A stretch of DNA of 64,000 nt from an uncultured Roseburia sp. (GTDB lineage Bacteria; Bacillota; Clostridia; Lachnospirales; Lachnospiraceae): positions 1 to 64,000 of the forward strand of contig CALZGM010000020.1 of the NCBI GenBank assembly GCA_945787015.1, in the 5' to 3' direction. Below, piece after piece: positions 36,555-45,892 of the stretch (position 1 is its first letter; each line of letters opens with the position of its first letter). A program made the translations under genes and the position numbers. Below the pieces are notes generated by a model. The model saw nothing but the letters and a program-made list of their open reading frames with translations. It was not told where the DNA came from and ran no database searches.

Positions 36555-39500
36555 ATGAAGTTCTTTCAGAAAAAGGACGTTTGCAAACGTGTAATGAGCA
36601 TGTTTTTAGCAGTAGTGATGGTCTTTACAATGTTTGCAGCAGAACTGCCGGGAAGTCTTTTGACGGTAAAGGCAGGAACGACAGATACCTATGTTACACT
36701 ACATCTCAAAGTGGATGACAATATCCCAGGTGGGCAGAGTGTCTGGACAGATCCGACAATTCAGTTTTGGGGAGGAAGTTCGACAGAGGTTTCTGATAGT
36801 ACTTCACCAACAGGTGGAGAGAATATCGGTACTTGGGGAGTAAAGGGATACAAACTTACTGCTGAAGTTGAAAATGCAGGCTGGTATAAAGTGACCTTGA
36901 AAGGTGACTTTACAGGGTTCCAGTTTGTGAATGATATGACTAATCCGGATGGAGGAAAAACGGTAAAATTTGATCCTATCTCCAAGTATAGTATTGATTC
37001 ATTTAAAGGAGATTCCCCGACAGATATTTACTGTATTTGTGATACAAATAATCAAGGTGCTTGGTATAAGGATAGGGAAGGCAATGACATTCTTACGGTA
37101 CAAGCACCTACTAATGTGACTTTGCACATCAAAGTGGATGAAAATATCCCTGGAGGAACTGCTTTATGGACAGCACCAGCGATTCAGTTCTGGGGAGGAA
37201 GTTCGACAGAGGTTTCTGATAGTGCTTCACCAGCAGGTGGAGATACAATTCAAGGATGGAATGTACAGGGATACAAACTTGTTGCTGATACGGAAAATGC
37301 AGGTTGGTATTATATAACACTTAAGGGTGATTTTTCAGGATTCCAATTTTTGAACGATATGAGTAATCCGGATGGAGGAAAAACGGTAAAATTTGATCCT
37401 ATTTCTGCTTCTGGCATTAACTTGTATACTGATACATATCCAACAGATTTGTATTGTATCTACAAAAATAATAAATGGGCTTTTTATAAGGATAAAGATG
37501 GATTGGTAGGTGCAAAACCTGCAAACATCACAATGCATATCCGCGTGGATGAGAATATCCCTGGAGGAACTGCTTTATGGACAGCACCTGCAATTCAGTA
37601 CTGGGGTGACGATTCAACTGTGGCTTCAAATGGTGAGACACTATTAAGTAGCGAGGCTATTAATGGTTGGGGAGTAAACGGATACAAGCTTATTGCAGAG
37701 GATGATAATTGGTATAAAATTACCTTAAAAGGTAATTTTACGGGATTTCAGTTTTTAAATGACATGAGCAGCCCTGACGGTAGCAAGACAGTAAAATTTA
37801 ATTCGTCTGCAGAAGCCGGTATTCGGCAGTATATGGAAGACGCTCCAAAAGATGTATATTGTATTTGGAAAGATAATAAATGGGCATTTTACACAGATAA
37901 TATGGGAGAATATCCTGTATTGGGCAACTCTGAAGAACAGGAACCAGATTTTACAACGGCTACAATTACCATGCATTTTAAGAATACTGGAAACTGGGAG
38001 GATGTTTATGCATATATCACTCGGGGTTCTTCATGGTATGCAATCGAAGGATATGGCTATGCCGGTGCTTATCCGGGTGCAGAAGTAAATCCTGATAGCA
38101 ATAATGAAGGCTGGTATAGTTTTACCATTACGATGCCAGTAGATCAGTTTAACTGTGTTTTTAATAATAGCCTTTCTGAATCAGATGAGGTAAAGACTGG
38201 TGATATTAAATTTACACCAACAAAGGAAAATACGGAAAAATGGGTTGTCTTTACAACACATGAAGGCACTCCAACGATTACGGAGACGGCTCCTTCCGGC
38301 TGGGTTACATCAACAAGCGGAGCACCGGTAAAACCTTCTACAGGGATTACAAGCCCAATTGTGAATGAGGATAATATTGTAACGGTTCATTTGGACGCAA
38401 CGGGAACATATGCAAATGCGGAGTCTGTCAACCTGATGGGAACTTTAAAAGGTACTGACTGGAGTACCGGTTTACCAATGAGCTTAAGCTCAGATGGAAA
38501 AACATATACGGCTACTACACCGGTACAGACACCGGGTGTGTATGGATATAAGTTTAAGATTAATGGAAGTACCTGGATTACAGATCCATCCAATGATGCT
38601 TTTACAGCAGATGGTAACAGCAAAGTTGTTATTTCCGGTCTTGAAAATAAACAAATTGACGCAAAACGCGGTGAGGCAACTGTCCTTCCAAAGTTGAACT
38701 ACTATGATGCAGAGGGAACTGTTACAGAAGAAACGCCGGTATATGCAGTAAAAGATGCAACATTGGCAGATGTAGTAACAATCGCAGATGGTAAGATTAC
38801 CGTTGCAACAGGAACAACCATGGACAAGGTTGTTTTGACAGCAAGTGCAAAGGGAACCACATCAGAAGTAACCGTAAATGTAAAAGATTTTGTATGCAAC
38901 TATACGGTTTACTATTATGATTATAATGAAGAACACAGAACTGCGACGGCAGCAGATGTTCATGTATGGGAAGACGGAGGCGGAGATATTGGTGACTTCA
39001 AATTTGAAGAGGTTGTAACAAATTTGGGTGATGGTAACGAGTGGTTAAAGGCAACTTTTACCACATCTGCAACTAAGATTGGATTGATTCCAAGATCCGC
39101 GGGATCATGGGCTTGGCAGACAGGAAACCATTACTATGAGAATTCTGCAAAAGCAGAAAATGTAACAATCTACATTGTATATGGCGATGATGCCAATACA
39201 TATACTTCTCTTCCGGAGATTAAGGAAGTAAGAGATCGCTTCGCAGTAATTGAATATGAGCGCAGTGATTCTGATTATACCGGTTGGAATATTTATACCT
39301 GGAACAGCGGATTTGGAAGCGAAGTTTCCAAAGAAATCAAGGACAATAATGGAAAACAAGATGCCATTATTCCGGTATATGATGTTTCAACAGACTTTAC
39401 CTTAGCCTTCTGTATGAGAAAATCAGAAGCTGACAATAAATGGGCAAAAAAGGATGGTGGAGATCATTATCTTCTGATTCCGGCAGACCAGCTTGTTGTG

Positions 39501-42500
39501 AAAGCTAAATTTATTCAGGATAAGGGGATTGTAGAAGTTCTTCCATACAATACCGGATATGAGATGGATGCAGCAAATGACCAGATTCATTTCTACTATC
39601 GTGATGATGAACTGTTCAAGGATAATAAAGAGGCGACATTGGAAGGCAAGGTTCAGGTAGTCATTGATGGACAGGCTTACGCTATGGCATATGATGCTGC
39701 AAGCGAGCGTTACTATTATGATGCAAAAGGTCTTGTGACCGGCAACCATGAGTATTACTATGTGGTAGACTTAGAGAAAAAGCTGGATGCATTCAATACA
39801 AAGACAAATGCGAACGAAACAGCTTCTGTTTTGACCTATAAGAAGTTTGATAATCTTGGAATTTCAGCAACCATGTATTACCCGACCATGACCTACAATG
39901 ATAATAATGTGGTTATGGTAAAATTAATCGGTGAGGATGCAGCGAATCTTACAAAATCAGAAATTGCTTCTGTTAAGGTCGACTGTTCAGCACTTGGCAC
40001 AGATACACTTGACATTGTTCCACAGCTGATGGAGGGAACGATTTCGTGCCTTAGCACAGTTAAGGCAGGTGTTAAGACATTACCTGTCACTGTAAAGGAT
40101 ATTTACGGAAATGTATGTAACACAACCGTTGATGTTACCGTAACGGACAGAACAGCATCAACAGGTGATTTTGACTGGGATCAGTCGGTAATCTATTTTA
40201 CAGTAACAGACCGTTTCTTTGACGGAAGCACTGCAAACAATTCCGGTGTAGATAAAGAGGGTTCTTTGAGCTATCATGGTGGAGATTTTGCAGGTTTACA
40301 GGCAAAACTTGACTACTTGCAGGATCTTGGTATTAACACAATCTGGATTACACCGATTGTAGCAAACTCAGACACTGTTACAAAGAAGGAAGGCAAGGAA
40401 ATCGAGTCTACCGGATACCATGGATATTGGGCAAGCGATTTCACAAAATTAAATTCCCATCTTGGAACAGAGGAAGAATTCGCAGCACTTATTAAAGAAG
40501 TTCATGCCCATGGCATGAGGCTTATGGTAGACGTTGTAGTGAACCATGCAGGATACAACACGGAGTCATATTTTAACAACATTCTCATAGATGATGCTAC
40601 CGGAAAGAGTATTGCAATGATTCGTGACGCCAGCAATTCAGTAACCGGAAGCGATGTTTACGGAAGCCTGGCAGGTCTTCCTGACTTTGTAACAGAGAAT
40701 GAGGAAGTACGTAATCAGCTTGTAGAATGGCAGGTTGACTGGATTACCAAGTATGATATTGATTATTTCCGTGTAGATACAGTAAAACATGTTGACACGG
40801 CAACATGGAAGGCATTTAAGAATGCCCTTACCAAGCAGAACCAGGATTTCAAGATGATTGGTGAAGAAGCAGGAAGTGGATACGCAAGCAATTCCGTAAA
40901 TCTTGGAACAGGTTCTATGGATGCTTTACTTGATTTTGATACCAATGGATGGATGGCTGATTACCTGACAGGAAATATTTCCACTGTAGAATCGTTCATG
41001 GTAAAGAGAAACGGGGCAATCAACAACACCAAGACATTAGGACAGTTCTTAAACAGCCATGATGAGGATGGACTTTTGTATACGCTTCAAAAGGAGAAGA
41101 AGCTGACTGAGCAGCAGGCAGCAGATTTGATGAAGGTAGCTGCCACCATGACTCTGACAGCCAAGGGAATTCCGGTAATCTATTACGGTGAAGAACTTGG
41201 ACTTTACGGACAGAATAACTATCCATATCAGACAAACCGCTATGATATGGATTGGGCATTGGCAACAAAACAGCAGACAGATGCATCAAGCGTTTACAAC
41301 CACTATAAGACAATGCTTGATATTCGTAAGGAATATTCACAGCTTTTTGCAAAGGGTAACCGTGTAACGGTGAAAGCTTCAAATAAGGAAGGCTATGATG
41401 TATTCTCAAGAAGCTACGGTGATACCACACTTTATATCGGAACAAACATTAAATCCGAGGCAAAAACAGTTCAGATTCCGGTTGGTGGAGATAAAAATAC
41501 TGCATACACAGATTTGTATAGTAACACCCTTTATGCCGTAAATGAAGATGGAATGCTTGACATTACAATTCCGGCAGCAAAAAATGGTGGTACCGTTGTA
41601 CTTGTAAAATCAGATGATATTAGATACGTTATTCCTGTAAGCGGAAATGATTTTACGGAAGTTGTCTCAACAATTGAGGCTGTTCAAGCAGGCGAGACCA
41701 TTGCGATTATTCCGGCAGATACAGAGGTTATTCCAGGTTCTGTATTTGAAGCAATGAGGAATAAGGATGTCAATGTAATCATTCGTTTAGAGGACGGATA
41801 TTGGCAAATAAATGGTAAATCAATTACAGCTATTAAGGACAGCATTAACTTCAACATTCAACTTGGTTCAAATGCAGTTCCGGCTGACAAGGTAACAACA
41901 ATCGCCGGTGGCAGAAAGACACTTCAGTTGTCTTTGGCTCATGATGGTGAGTTTGGAATGAAAGCAGACCTGTATGTGAGTGTTGGAACAGATTATGCAG
42001 GCAAGTTTGCAAATCTCTATTACTACAATGAGAGCAAGAAGGAATTAGAGCACTCACAGAGCGTGAAAGTAGATGAAAATGGAACTGCTGGATTTAGTTT
42101 TGTACATGCTTCTGACTATGTAATTGTATTTAGCGATACAAGTATGGCTCCGGAACCGGAGATTCAGGAACCGGAGATTCAGGAACCGGAGAACCAGGAA
42201 CCGGAGAAGCAGGAAACGGTAATTGCTAAGAAGGAAACTACCAAAAAGGAAAATCAGAAGAAGGATAATTCGAAACCGGAAAATCAGGAGACTGAGAATC
42301 TATTGGCAGAAAATCCGGAAACGGAGAATACCAAGTCAGAAAACCAGGCACCGGAGAAACAGGAATCTAAGGATACGGTATCTGAGGAAGGGGTTAATAA
42401 CGTAGATGAAACAGGAGAAGCAGAAAGTAATGTTTCATGGCTCATTATCGTGATTGTTTTGGTTCTTTTAGCAGCAGGTATTATTGCAGTCGTATACGGC

Positions 42501-42521
42501 ATGAAAAAGAAAAAACGGTAA
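36555..42521 (+). CDS. Cell-surface multi-CBM GH13 amylase/pullulanase (Amy13K-like)
   Basis: A 1988-residue secreted enzyme. Signal peptide ~1-40. Three tandem, very similar starch-binding-like repeats start near 45, 187 and 323, then a CBM26-like module near 469 and a CBM48/E-set-like module near 608. An Ig-like stretch occupies ~700-775, two pullulanase-type CBM41-like modules sit near 779 and 894, and a further N-module near 1010. The GH13 barrel runs ~1205-1600: DVVVNHA; FRVDTVKH with nucleophile D1408; MIGEEAG with acid/base E1437; NSHD with D1503. A Pro/Glu repeat linker (~1864-1942), one membrane helix (~1961-1982) and a KKKKR tail anchor it to the cell. It attacks starch outside the cell. 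The overall plan recalls Eubacterium rectale Amy13K; amylase versus pullulanase specificity is not certain. Confidence 0.92.
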   Translation: MKFFQKKDVCKRVMSMFLAVVMVFTMFAAELPGSLLTVKAGTTDTYVTLHLKVDDNIPGGQSVWTDPTIQFWGGSSTEVSDSTSPTGGENIGTWGVKGYKLTAEVENAGWYKVTLKGDFTGFQFVNDMTNPDGGKTVKFDPISKYSIDSFKGDSPTDIYCICDTNNQGAWYKDREGNDILTVQAPTNVTLHIKVDENIPGGTALWTAPAIQFWGGSSTEVSDSASPAGGDTIQGWNVQGYKLVADTENAGWYYITLKGDFSGFQFLNDMSNPDGGKTVKFDPISASGINLYTDTYPTDLYCIYKNNKWAFYKDKDGLVGAKPANITMHIRVDENIPGGTALWTAPAIQYWGDDSTVASNGETLLSSEAINGWGVNGYKLIAEDDNWYKITLKGNFTGFQFLNDMSSPDGSKTVKFNSSAEAGIRQYMEDAPKDVYCIWKDNKWAFYTDNMGEYPVLGNSEEQEPDFTTATITMHFKNTGNWEDVYAYITRGSSWYAIEGYGYAGAYPGAEVNPDSNNEGWYSFTITMPVDQFNCVFNNSLSESDEVKTGDIKFTPTKENTEKWVVFTTHEGTPTITETAPSGWVTSTSGAPVKPSTGITSPIVNEDNIVTVHLDATGTYANAESVNLMGTLKGTDWSTGLPMSLSSDGKTYTATTPVQTPGVYGYKFKINGSTWITDPSNDAFTADGNSKVVISGLENKQIDAKRGEATVLPKLNYYDAEGTVTEETPVYAVKDATLADVVTIADGKITVATGTTMDKVVLTASAKGTTSEVTVNVKDFVCNYTVYYYDYNEEHRTATAADVHVWEDGGGDIGDFKFEEVVTNLGDGNEWLKATFTTSATKIGLIPRSAGSWAWQTGNHYYENSAKAENVTIYIVYGDDANTYTSLPEIKEVRDRFAVIEYERSDSDYTGWNIYTWNSGFGSEVSKEIKDNNGKQDAIIPVYDVSTDFTLAFCMRKSEADNKWAKKDGGDHYLLIPADQLVVKAKFIQDKGIVEVLPYNTGYEMDAANDQIHFYYRDDELFKDNKEATLEGKVQVVIDGQAYAMAYDAASERYYYDAKGLVTGNHEYYYVVDLEKKLDAFNTKTNANETASVLTYKKFDNLGISATMYYPTMTYNDNNVVMVKLIGEDAANLTKSEIASVKVDCSALGTDTLDIVPQLMEGTISCLSTVKAGVKTLPVTVKDIYGNVCNTTVDVTVTDRTASTGDFDWDQSVIYFTVTDRFFDGSTANNSGVDKEGSLSYHGGDFAGLQAKLDYLQDLGINTIWITPIVANSDTVTKKEGKEIESTGYHGYWASDFTKLNSHLGTEEEFAALIKEVHAHGMRLMVDVVVNHAGYNTESYFNNILIDDATGKSIAMIRDASNSVTGSDVYGSLAGLPDFVTENEEVRNQLVEWQVDWITKYDIDYFRVDTVKHVDTATWKAFKNALTKQNQDFKMIGEEAGSGYASNSVNLGTGSMDALLDFDTNGWMADYLTGNISTVESFMVKRNGAINNTKTLGQFLNSHDEDGLLYTLQKEKKLTEQQAADLMKVAATMTLTAKGIPVIYYGEELGLYGQNNYPYQTNRYDMDWALATKQQTDASSVYNHYKTMLDIRKEYSQLFAKGNRVTVKASNKEGYDVFSRSYGDTTLYIGTNIKSEAKTVQIPVGGDKNTAYTDLYSNTLYAVNEDGMLDITIPAAKNGGTVVLVKSDDIRYVIPVSGNDFTEVVSTIEAVQAGETIAIIPADTEVIPGSVFEAMRNKDVNVIIRLEDGYWQINGKSITAIKDSINFNIQLGSNAVPADKVTTIAGGRKTLQLSLAHDGEFGMKADLYVSVGTDYAGKFANLYYYNESKKELEHSQSVKVDENGTAGFSFVHASDYVIVFSDTSMAPEPEIQEPEIQEPENQEPEKQETVIAKKETTKKENQKKDNSKPENQETENLLAENPETENTKSENQAPEKQESKDTVSEEGVNNVDETGEAESNVSWLIIVIVLVLLAAGIIAVVYGMKKKKR
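36687..37920 (+). repeat. Tandem DNA repeat encoding three CBM modules
   Basis: Units start near 36687, 37113 and 37523, about 410-425 nt each. Units 1 and 2 share long nearly identical stretches (for example the GGAGGAAGTTCGACAGAGG and GGAAAAACGGTAAAATTTG blocks), indicating recent duplication. Unit 3 is more diverged. Confidence 0.8.
42151..42210 (+). repeat. 15-bp tandem repeats encoding EPEIQ-type linker
   Basis: Repeated CCGGAGATTCAGGAA units, encoding Pro-Glu-(Ile/Asn/Lys)-Gln-Glu, form a stiff wall-spanning linker before the membrane anchor. Confidence 0.75.
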
Positions 42522-42529
42522 ATAAAAAT

Positions 42530-42556
42530 GGAGCATCGTAAGATGCTCCGTTTTTT
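42530..42556. terminator. Bidirectional terminator between the amylase and DUF4317 genes
   Basis: GGAGCATC / GATGCTCC with TTTTTT on one side and AAAAA on the other. It serves both convergent genes and overlaps the last codons of the DUF4317 gene. Confidence 0.85.
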
Positions 42557-43817
42557 ATATCGTAGTATTTACCCCATTAATGGCAGCGTGCTCATCGTCC
42601 CCCATTGGTATGACGAGGCATTTCTGTCCATTGATAATCTCGGAATGAATCTGAGTCGCCTTTTCAGGTTTTACACGGAGAATCACATCGTAGGTCTTTA
42701 CAGCAGGAACGTCATCCTCATCGCCCTCTTCGGTAACAGGAAGAGAGCGGGTAGCTTCTAACTGCTGCTTTAAATTTTCAACCTGACCGATTAATTCCAA
42801 ACGATCTTTCCGTTTTGCATTGGCTTCGACAAGCTTTTGGTCCGCAAGATAATCTGCGGTTGGAAGGTCCTCCGGAGAGAAAGCTTCCTCATAATGTTTT
42901 TTGATTTCGGCGGTTTGTTCCTCGTTAAGTCCGCTTTCCGTCAGTACTTCTTCAATAGTAGAAGGCGTCATAATCACCGGAACCGGTTCGACATCTTCTT
43001 CTACCGGAATATCGATGCGGTCAAAAATATTTTCATGGATGTCCATATATAAGGCATCACTTTCTTCGTCTTCGCTTCCGATAACATCACGGACAATATC
43101 CTGAAACGTTAATTTTTTCTCTGTAGCAGTAAGACGTGTATTGCAGCCAAGACCGCTTTCCATAAATTCAGAATGAGGAGTTTTGGTATCTCTGGTATAG
43201 AACATGACAGAGTGAATATCGCTGCTTCTGTCCGTAAAAGCAGGAAATACAAAACCTGTATCAGGAACACCAACGACCCAGTCACGTACACGCGGACCGA
43301 TACGGTTATCCTCTGCAAGGTAACCCAGCCCTGGTTTGGTCAGGTTTACCGGGCAGATGGCACAAAGAAGATATTCGTATACTTCCTCGGATTCATCTAA
43401 TTTATCGTTATCTGTGGTCTTGGTGATAACGTCATAAACGTCATGGAATAGTAAAATCAGGTAATTGCCGACATAGTCATAGTTTTCAATCACCTGGTCA
43501 TAGAATGCGTCCAACAGGTCATCATTTTTTAACTTGCTTTCACGAAGTCCCATTAAAAACTGCTGTCTGCCGCCGGCTGCTTCCTCTGCAAGCGGAAATT
43601 CCAGTTCAAGAATATTATTTCCAATGGTTCCGGAGAGCACTTTTTTTGCAATGTCTAAGTATTTAAAAAATTCTTCATCCTCTAAATTAAGAAAGGTTTC
43701 CGCGATTTTTGTTACCTTGTTATGGTCTGCATCTACGTAACAGCCGCATACACGGGTAAAGGTACAGCCATTCTTACTAAGACGCCGTTTAAGTTCTAAG
43801 ATATCTTTTTTGTTCAT
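42555..43817 (-). CDS. DUF4317 family protein
   Basis: A soluble 420-residue protein beginning MNKKDILELKRRLSKNGCTF, a DUF4317 signature; the sequence also contains GYVDADHNKV-like and NYLILLFHDVYDVITKT segments of that family. It is common in Lachnospiraceae and Clostridia and of unknown function. No catalytic motif, signal or membrane segment is seen. On the minus strand an AGGT-type ribosome site precedes the start; the gene is monocistronic and convergent with the amylase gene. Confidence 0.85.
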   Translation of the reverse strand: MNKKDILELKRRLSKNGCTFTRVCGCYVDADHNKVTKIAETFLNLEDEEFFKYLDIAKKVLSGTIGNNILELEFPLAEEAAGGRQQFLMGLRESKLKNDDLLDAFYDQVIENYDYVGNYLILLFHDVYDVITKTTDNDKLDESEEVYEYLLCAICPVNLTKPGLGYLAEDNRIGPRVRDWVVGVPDTGFVFPAFTDRSSDIHSVMFYTRDTKTPHSEFMESGLGCNTRLTATEKKLTFQDIVRDVIGSEDEESDALYMDIHENIFDRIDIPVEEDVEPVPVIMTPSTIEEVLTESGLNEEQTAEIKKHYEEAFSPEDLPTADYLADQKLVEANAKRKDRLELIGQVENLKQQLEATRSLPVTEEGDEDDVPAVKTYDVILRVKPEKATQIHSEIINGQKCLVIPMGDDEHAAINGVNTTI

Positions 43818-43931
43818 GTAAATACCTCACTTCATTATACTTCTTGAACCATTATAATCAGATTTTTTGCCACACGCAAGAAGTAGATTTTTATAAATAA
43901 TGAAATCTTTATGAAATAAATGGAAGTGGCA

Positions 43932-43960
43932 TTGCGAAATCAGAATACCGATGCTATAAT
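43932..43960 (+). promoter_or_regulatory. Promoter of the GNAT gene
   Basis: TTGCGA (43932-43937), 17-nt spacer, extended -10 TGCTATAAT (TATAAT 43955-43960). Confidence 0.75.
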
Positions 43961-43991
43961 CGTTAAATGCTTGGAGAAACGGAGGTTTGTT

Positions 43992-44537
43992 ATGCAACTT
44001 GTAAAGGCAACAACAAGAGCACAATGGAAAGAAATACATGCGCTTTATGAAAGTGCATTCCCGGAATGTGAGAAAAAGCCTTTTTGGCTCATTCGAATCA
44101 AGAATAAACAGGGAAAAGCAGATATGTGGTATCTGAAGGAGAATGATACCTTTGCAGGTCTTGCAATTACGATGAATGCAAAAAATCTGGTGCTGTTAGA
44201 TTACTTTGCTATTGATGATAAACTGCGTGGAAAGGGTGTTGGCTCCGAGGCACTGAAAGCATTGCAGACATATTATTCGGGCCGGCAGTTCTTTTTAGAA
44301 ATCGAGAGCGTATATGAGGATTGCGAGAACCTTAATCAAAGACAGCGGAGAAAACAGTTTTATGAAAAAAATGGCATGACGGAAATGAAACTGATGGTAC
44401 ATCTGTTTGGTACTAATATGGAAGTGCTAGGGTATGGATGCAGACTGGACTTCGAGGAATATCGCAGTGTTTACCGGCATGCTTATGGAAAAAGGCTTGC
44501 CAACAAGATAAAAAGAGTCTATAATAGCACTCAGTAA
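43992..44537 (+). CDS. GNAT family N-acetyltransferase
   Basis: Starts at 43992 behind CGGAGG; a longer ORF start at 43920 lies upstream of the predicted promoter. 181 residues with the acetyl-CoA binding pattern YFAIDDKLRGKGVGSEAL (R-G-K-G-V-G). Substrate unknown. A small membrane-protein gene follows after 21 nt. Confidence 0.88.
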   Translation: MQLVKATTRAQWKEIHALYESAFPECEKKPFWLIRIKNKQGKADMWYLKENDTFAGLAITMNAKNLVLLDYFAIDDKLRGKGVGSEALKALQTYYSGRQFFLEIESVYEDCENLNQRQRRKQFYEKNGMTEMKLMVHLFGTNMEVLGYGCRLDFEEYRSVYRHAYGKRLANKIKRVYNSTQ

Positions 44538-44558
44538 ATATGATGAAGGAGATTTCTT

Positions 44559-44798
44559 ATGAGTCAGTCAAAGGTAGATCGATATAAAGAAGAAAAAAAG
44601 AATCGTAAAGCGATTATAGCAAAAGAAAAAAGAAAACATGCTCTTAGTGTAGCTGCTGCCGTTTTAGTAGCAGTAGCAGTACTCGGATGGGCCGGTGTTT
44701 CCGGATATCAGGCATATCAGAACAATAAGCCGTTAGAGACTATCTATACAGATATTTCTGCAATTGATGATTATATGACAAGCTTGGATGCTGAGTAA
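44559..44798 (+). CDS. Small single-TM membrane protein
   Basis: 79 residues: a highly charged N-terminus (SQSKVDRYKEEKKNRKAIIAKEKRKH), one hydrophobic helix (~30-50), and an acidic C-terminus predicted outside. AAGGAG lies upstream. Probably co-transcribed with the GNAT gene. No family recognised. Confidence 0.75.
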   Translation: MSQSKVDRYKEEKKNRKAIIAKEKRKHALSVAAAVLVAVAVLGWAGVSGYQAYQNNKPLETIYTDISAIDDYMTSLDAE

Positions 44799-44811
44799 GG
44801 GAAAAGATAAG

Positions 44812-44848
44812 GCCATCCATTTCTGTAAAGGAAATGGATGGTCTTTTT
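44812..44848. terminator. Terminator after the small membrane protein gene
   Basis: GCCATCCATTTC / GAAATGGATGGT stem followed by CTTTTT. It lies between convergent genes. Confidence 0.85.
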
Positions 44849-44860
44849 ATGTACTCGCAT

Positions 44861-45310
44861 TCATTTGCCGGTATCAACTGCGATGGAGGCTTTTTCTAAG
44901 GCACTTTCAATTGCATTTAGGAGCATCTGCGAGGTGTATTGACTGCTGGCAGAATAGGAAATGTTTTCTAAGGATTGTTTTTCCACAATCTGACTGGTCA
45001 ATTCTTCTAAAGCCGGTTCTACAAGTGGGTACATGGCGGTTACGGATTCATCAAGGTTTACAAGTGAAATAGAATGAATGCGGGATTCGTCTACGATTAC
45101 CTGCACATCAAGGGCGCTATTTTGAAATAAGATGGAGGAGGTATAGACTCCTGCAGTATATTTCATGGTTTCGGTACTGTCTTTTGTGCCGGGTTTTGGC
45201 AGGAACATATAAAGCAAAAGCAGTACTAGTAAAATAGTCAGTCCTGCAAAGACGATAGTATAGATAACTTCTTTCATATGAAGGACAATAATTTGGGTTT
45301 TGGCACTCAC
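44861..45310 (-). CDS. Membrane-anchored FMN_bind-like protein (degenerate)
   Basis: 149 residues: one N-terminal membrane helix (~13-36), then an extracytoplasmic domain whose pattern (AGVYTSSILFQNSALDVQVIVDESRIHSISLVNL ... SYSASSQYTSQMLLNAIESALEKA) resembles FMN-binding domains of RnfG/NqrC type. The flavin-attachment consensus SGATxTS is altered to SASSQYTS, so covalent flavin binding is doubtful. The start is uncertain: an internal Met at residue 12 (MKEVIYT) is also possible. Function unknown. Confidence 0.6.
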   Translation of the reverse strand: MSAKTQIIVLHMKEVIYTIVFAGLTILLVLLLLYMFLPKPGTKDSTETMKYTAGVYTSSILFQNSALDVQVIVDESRIHSISLVNLDESVTAMYPLVEPALEELTSQIVEKQSLENISYSASSQYTSQMLLNAIESALEKASIAVDTGK

Positions 45311-45387
45311 GAAAATTCCTCCGGTTACTGATTATTATATTGTATGAGGTGAAAAAAAGAACATTCCAAAATTTTTGAAAAAAAGTG

Positions 45388-45416
45388 TTGACAAAATAAA
45401 TGTCTGATAGTAGAAT
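45388..45416 (+). promoter_or_regulatory. Strong sigma-A promoter of the tRNA-Gly genes
   Basis: Consensus TTGACA (45388-45393), 17-nt spacer, TAGAAT (45411-45416), ending about 28 nt before the first tRNA. Confidence 0.85.
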
Positions 45417-45444
45417 ACTATTTGTGTCTGACACAAAAACAAAT

Positions 45445-45517
45445 GCGCGAGTGGCTCAGTTGGTGGAGCACGACCTTGCCAAGGTCGGGGTCGCGGGTTC
45501 GAGTCCCGTCTCGCGCT
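45445..45517 (+). tRNA. tRNA-Gly(GCC), copy 1
   Basis: 73 nt. The acceptor GCGCGAG pairs with CTCGCGC, the D-arm, T-arm (GGTTCGAGTCC) and anticodon loop CTTGCCAAG (anticodon GCC) are all present. The 3' CCA is not encoded. Confidence 0.97.
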
Positions 45518-45562
45518 CTCATCTTAAAAGGTTTAAGATGTAATACAATTATATATTGATAT

Positions 45563-45635
45563 GCGCGAGTGGCTCAGTTGGTGGAGCACGACCTTGCCAA
45601 GGTCGGGGCCGCGGGTTCGAGTCCCGTCTCGCGCT
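45563..45635 (+). tRNA. tRNA-Gly(GCC), copy 2
   Basis: 73 nt, identical to copy 1 except one base in the variable region (T to C at the position after GGGG). 45-nt spacer between copies; no encoded CCA. Probably one transcript from the promoter at 45388. Confidence 0.97.
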
Positions 45636-45640
45636 CTTAT

Positions 45641-45681
45641 TATAGAAAAAAGGATATCCTATGGATATCCTTTTTTCTATA
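45641..45681. terminator. Terminator of the tRNA-Gly transcript
   Basis: A 19-bp perfect stem (45641-45659 / 45663-45681) with a TAT loop and a T-run inside the 3' arm; symmetric, so it may act in both directions. Confidence 0.85.
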
Positions 45682-45683
45682 AT

Positions 45684-45777
45684 CGAGCCCTGACAGGGCT
45701 CGAAGGTTCGAGTTTCTCCGTTCCACTAAGGTCGGCGCATAAGGTCCACCGGACCTTATGCGCCGTCTCGCGCTCTT
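45684..45777 (+). pseudogene. Scrambled third tRNA-Gly remnant with inserted hairpins
   Basis: Hairpin CGAGCCCT / AGGGCTCG (45684-45702), then a T-arm-like GGTTCGAG (45705-45712), an AAGGTCGG fragment matching the anticodon 3' side (45728-45735), and a 14-bp perfect hairpin (45734-45747 / 45751-45764). It ends with GTCTCGCGCTCTT (45765-45777), identical to the 3' end of the real tRNA copies. It cannot fold as a tRNA. It looks like the remains of recombination or integration at a tRNA gene. Confidence 0.6.
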
Positions 45778-45834
45778 GTCACATGGTCAAATAAAATAAT
45801 AATTAAAATTTAAATTAAAATAATAATAAAAGTA

Positions 45835-45863
45835 TTGCAATAAATTATGTGTGCATATATAAT
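45835..45863 (+). promoter_or_regulatory. Promoter of the toxin-antitoxin operon
   Basis: TTGCAA (45835-45840), 17-nt spacer, TATAAT (45858-45863). The AT-rich symmetric sequence around the -10 (ATTAT ... ATAAT) is a plausible autoregulatory operator. Confidence 0.7.
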
Positions 45864-45892
45864 GAAATTAACTTAGAGAAGGAGTTGATAAG

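Noticed and set aside
45561-45794. 77-codon frame across tRNA-Gly copy 2
   Set aside because: It reads through a tRNA, a terminator and the tRNA remnant; not a protein gene.
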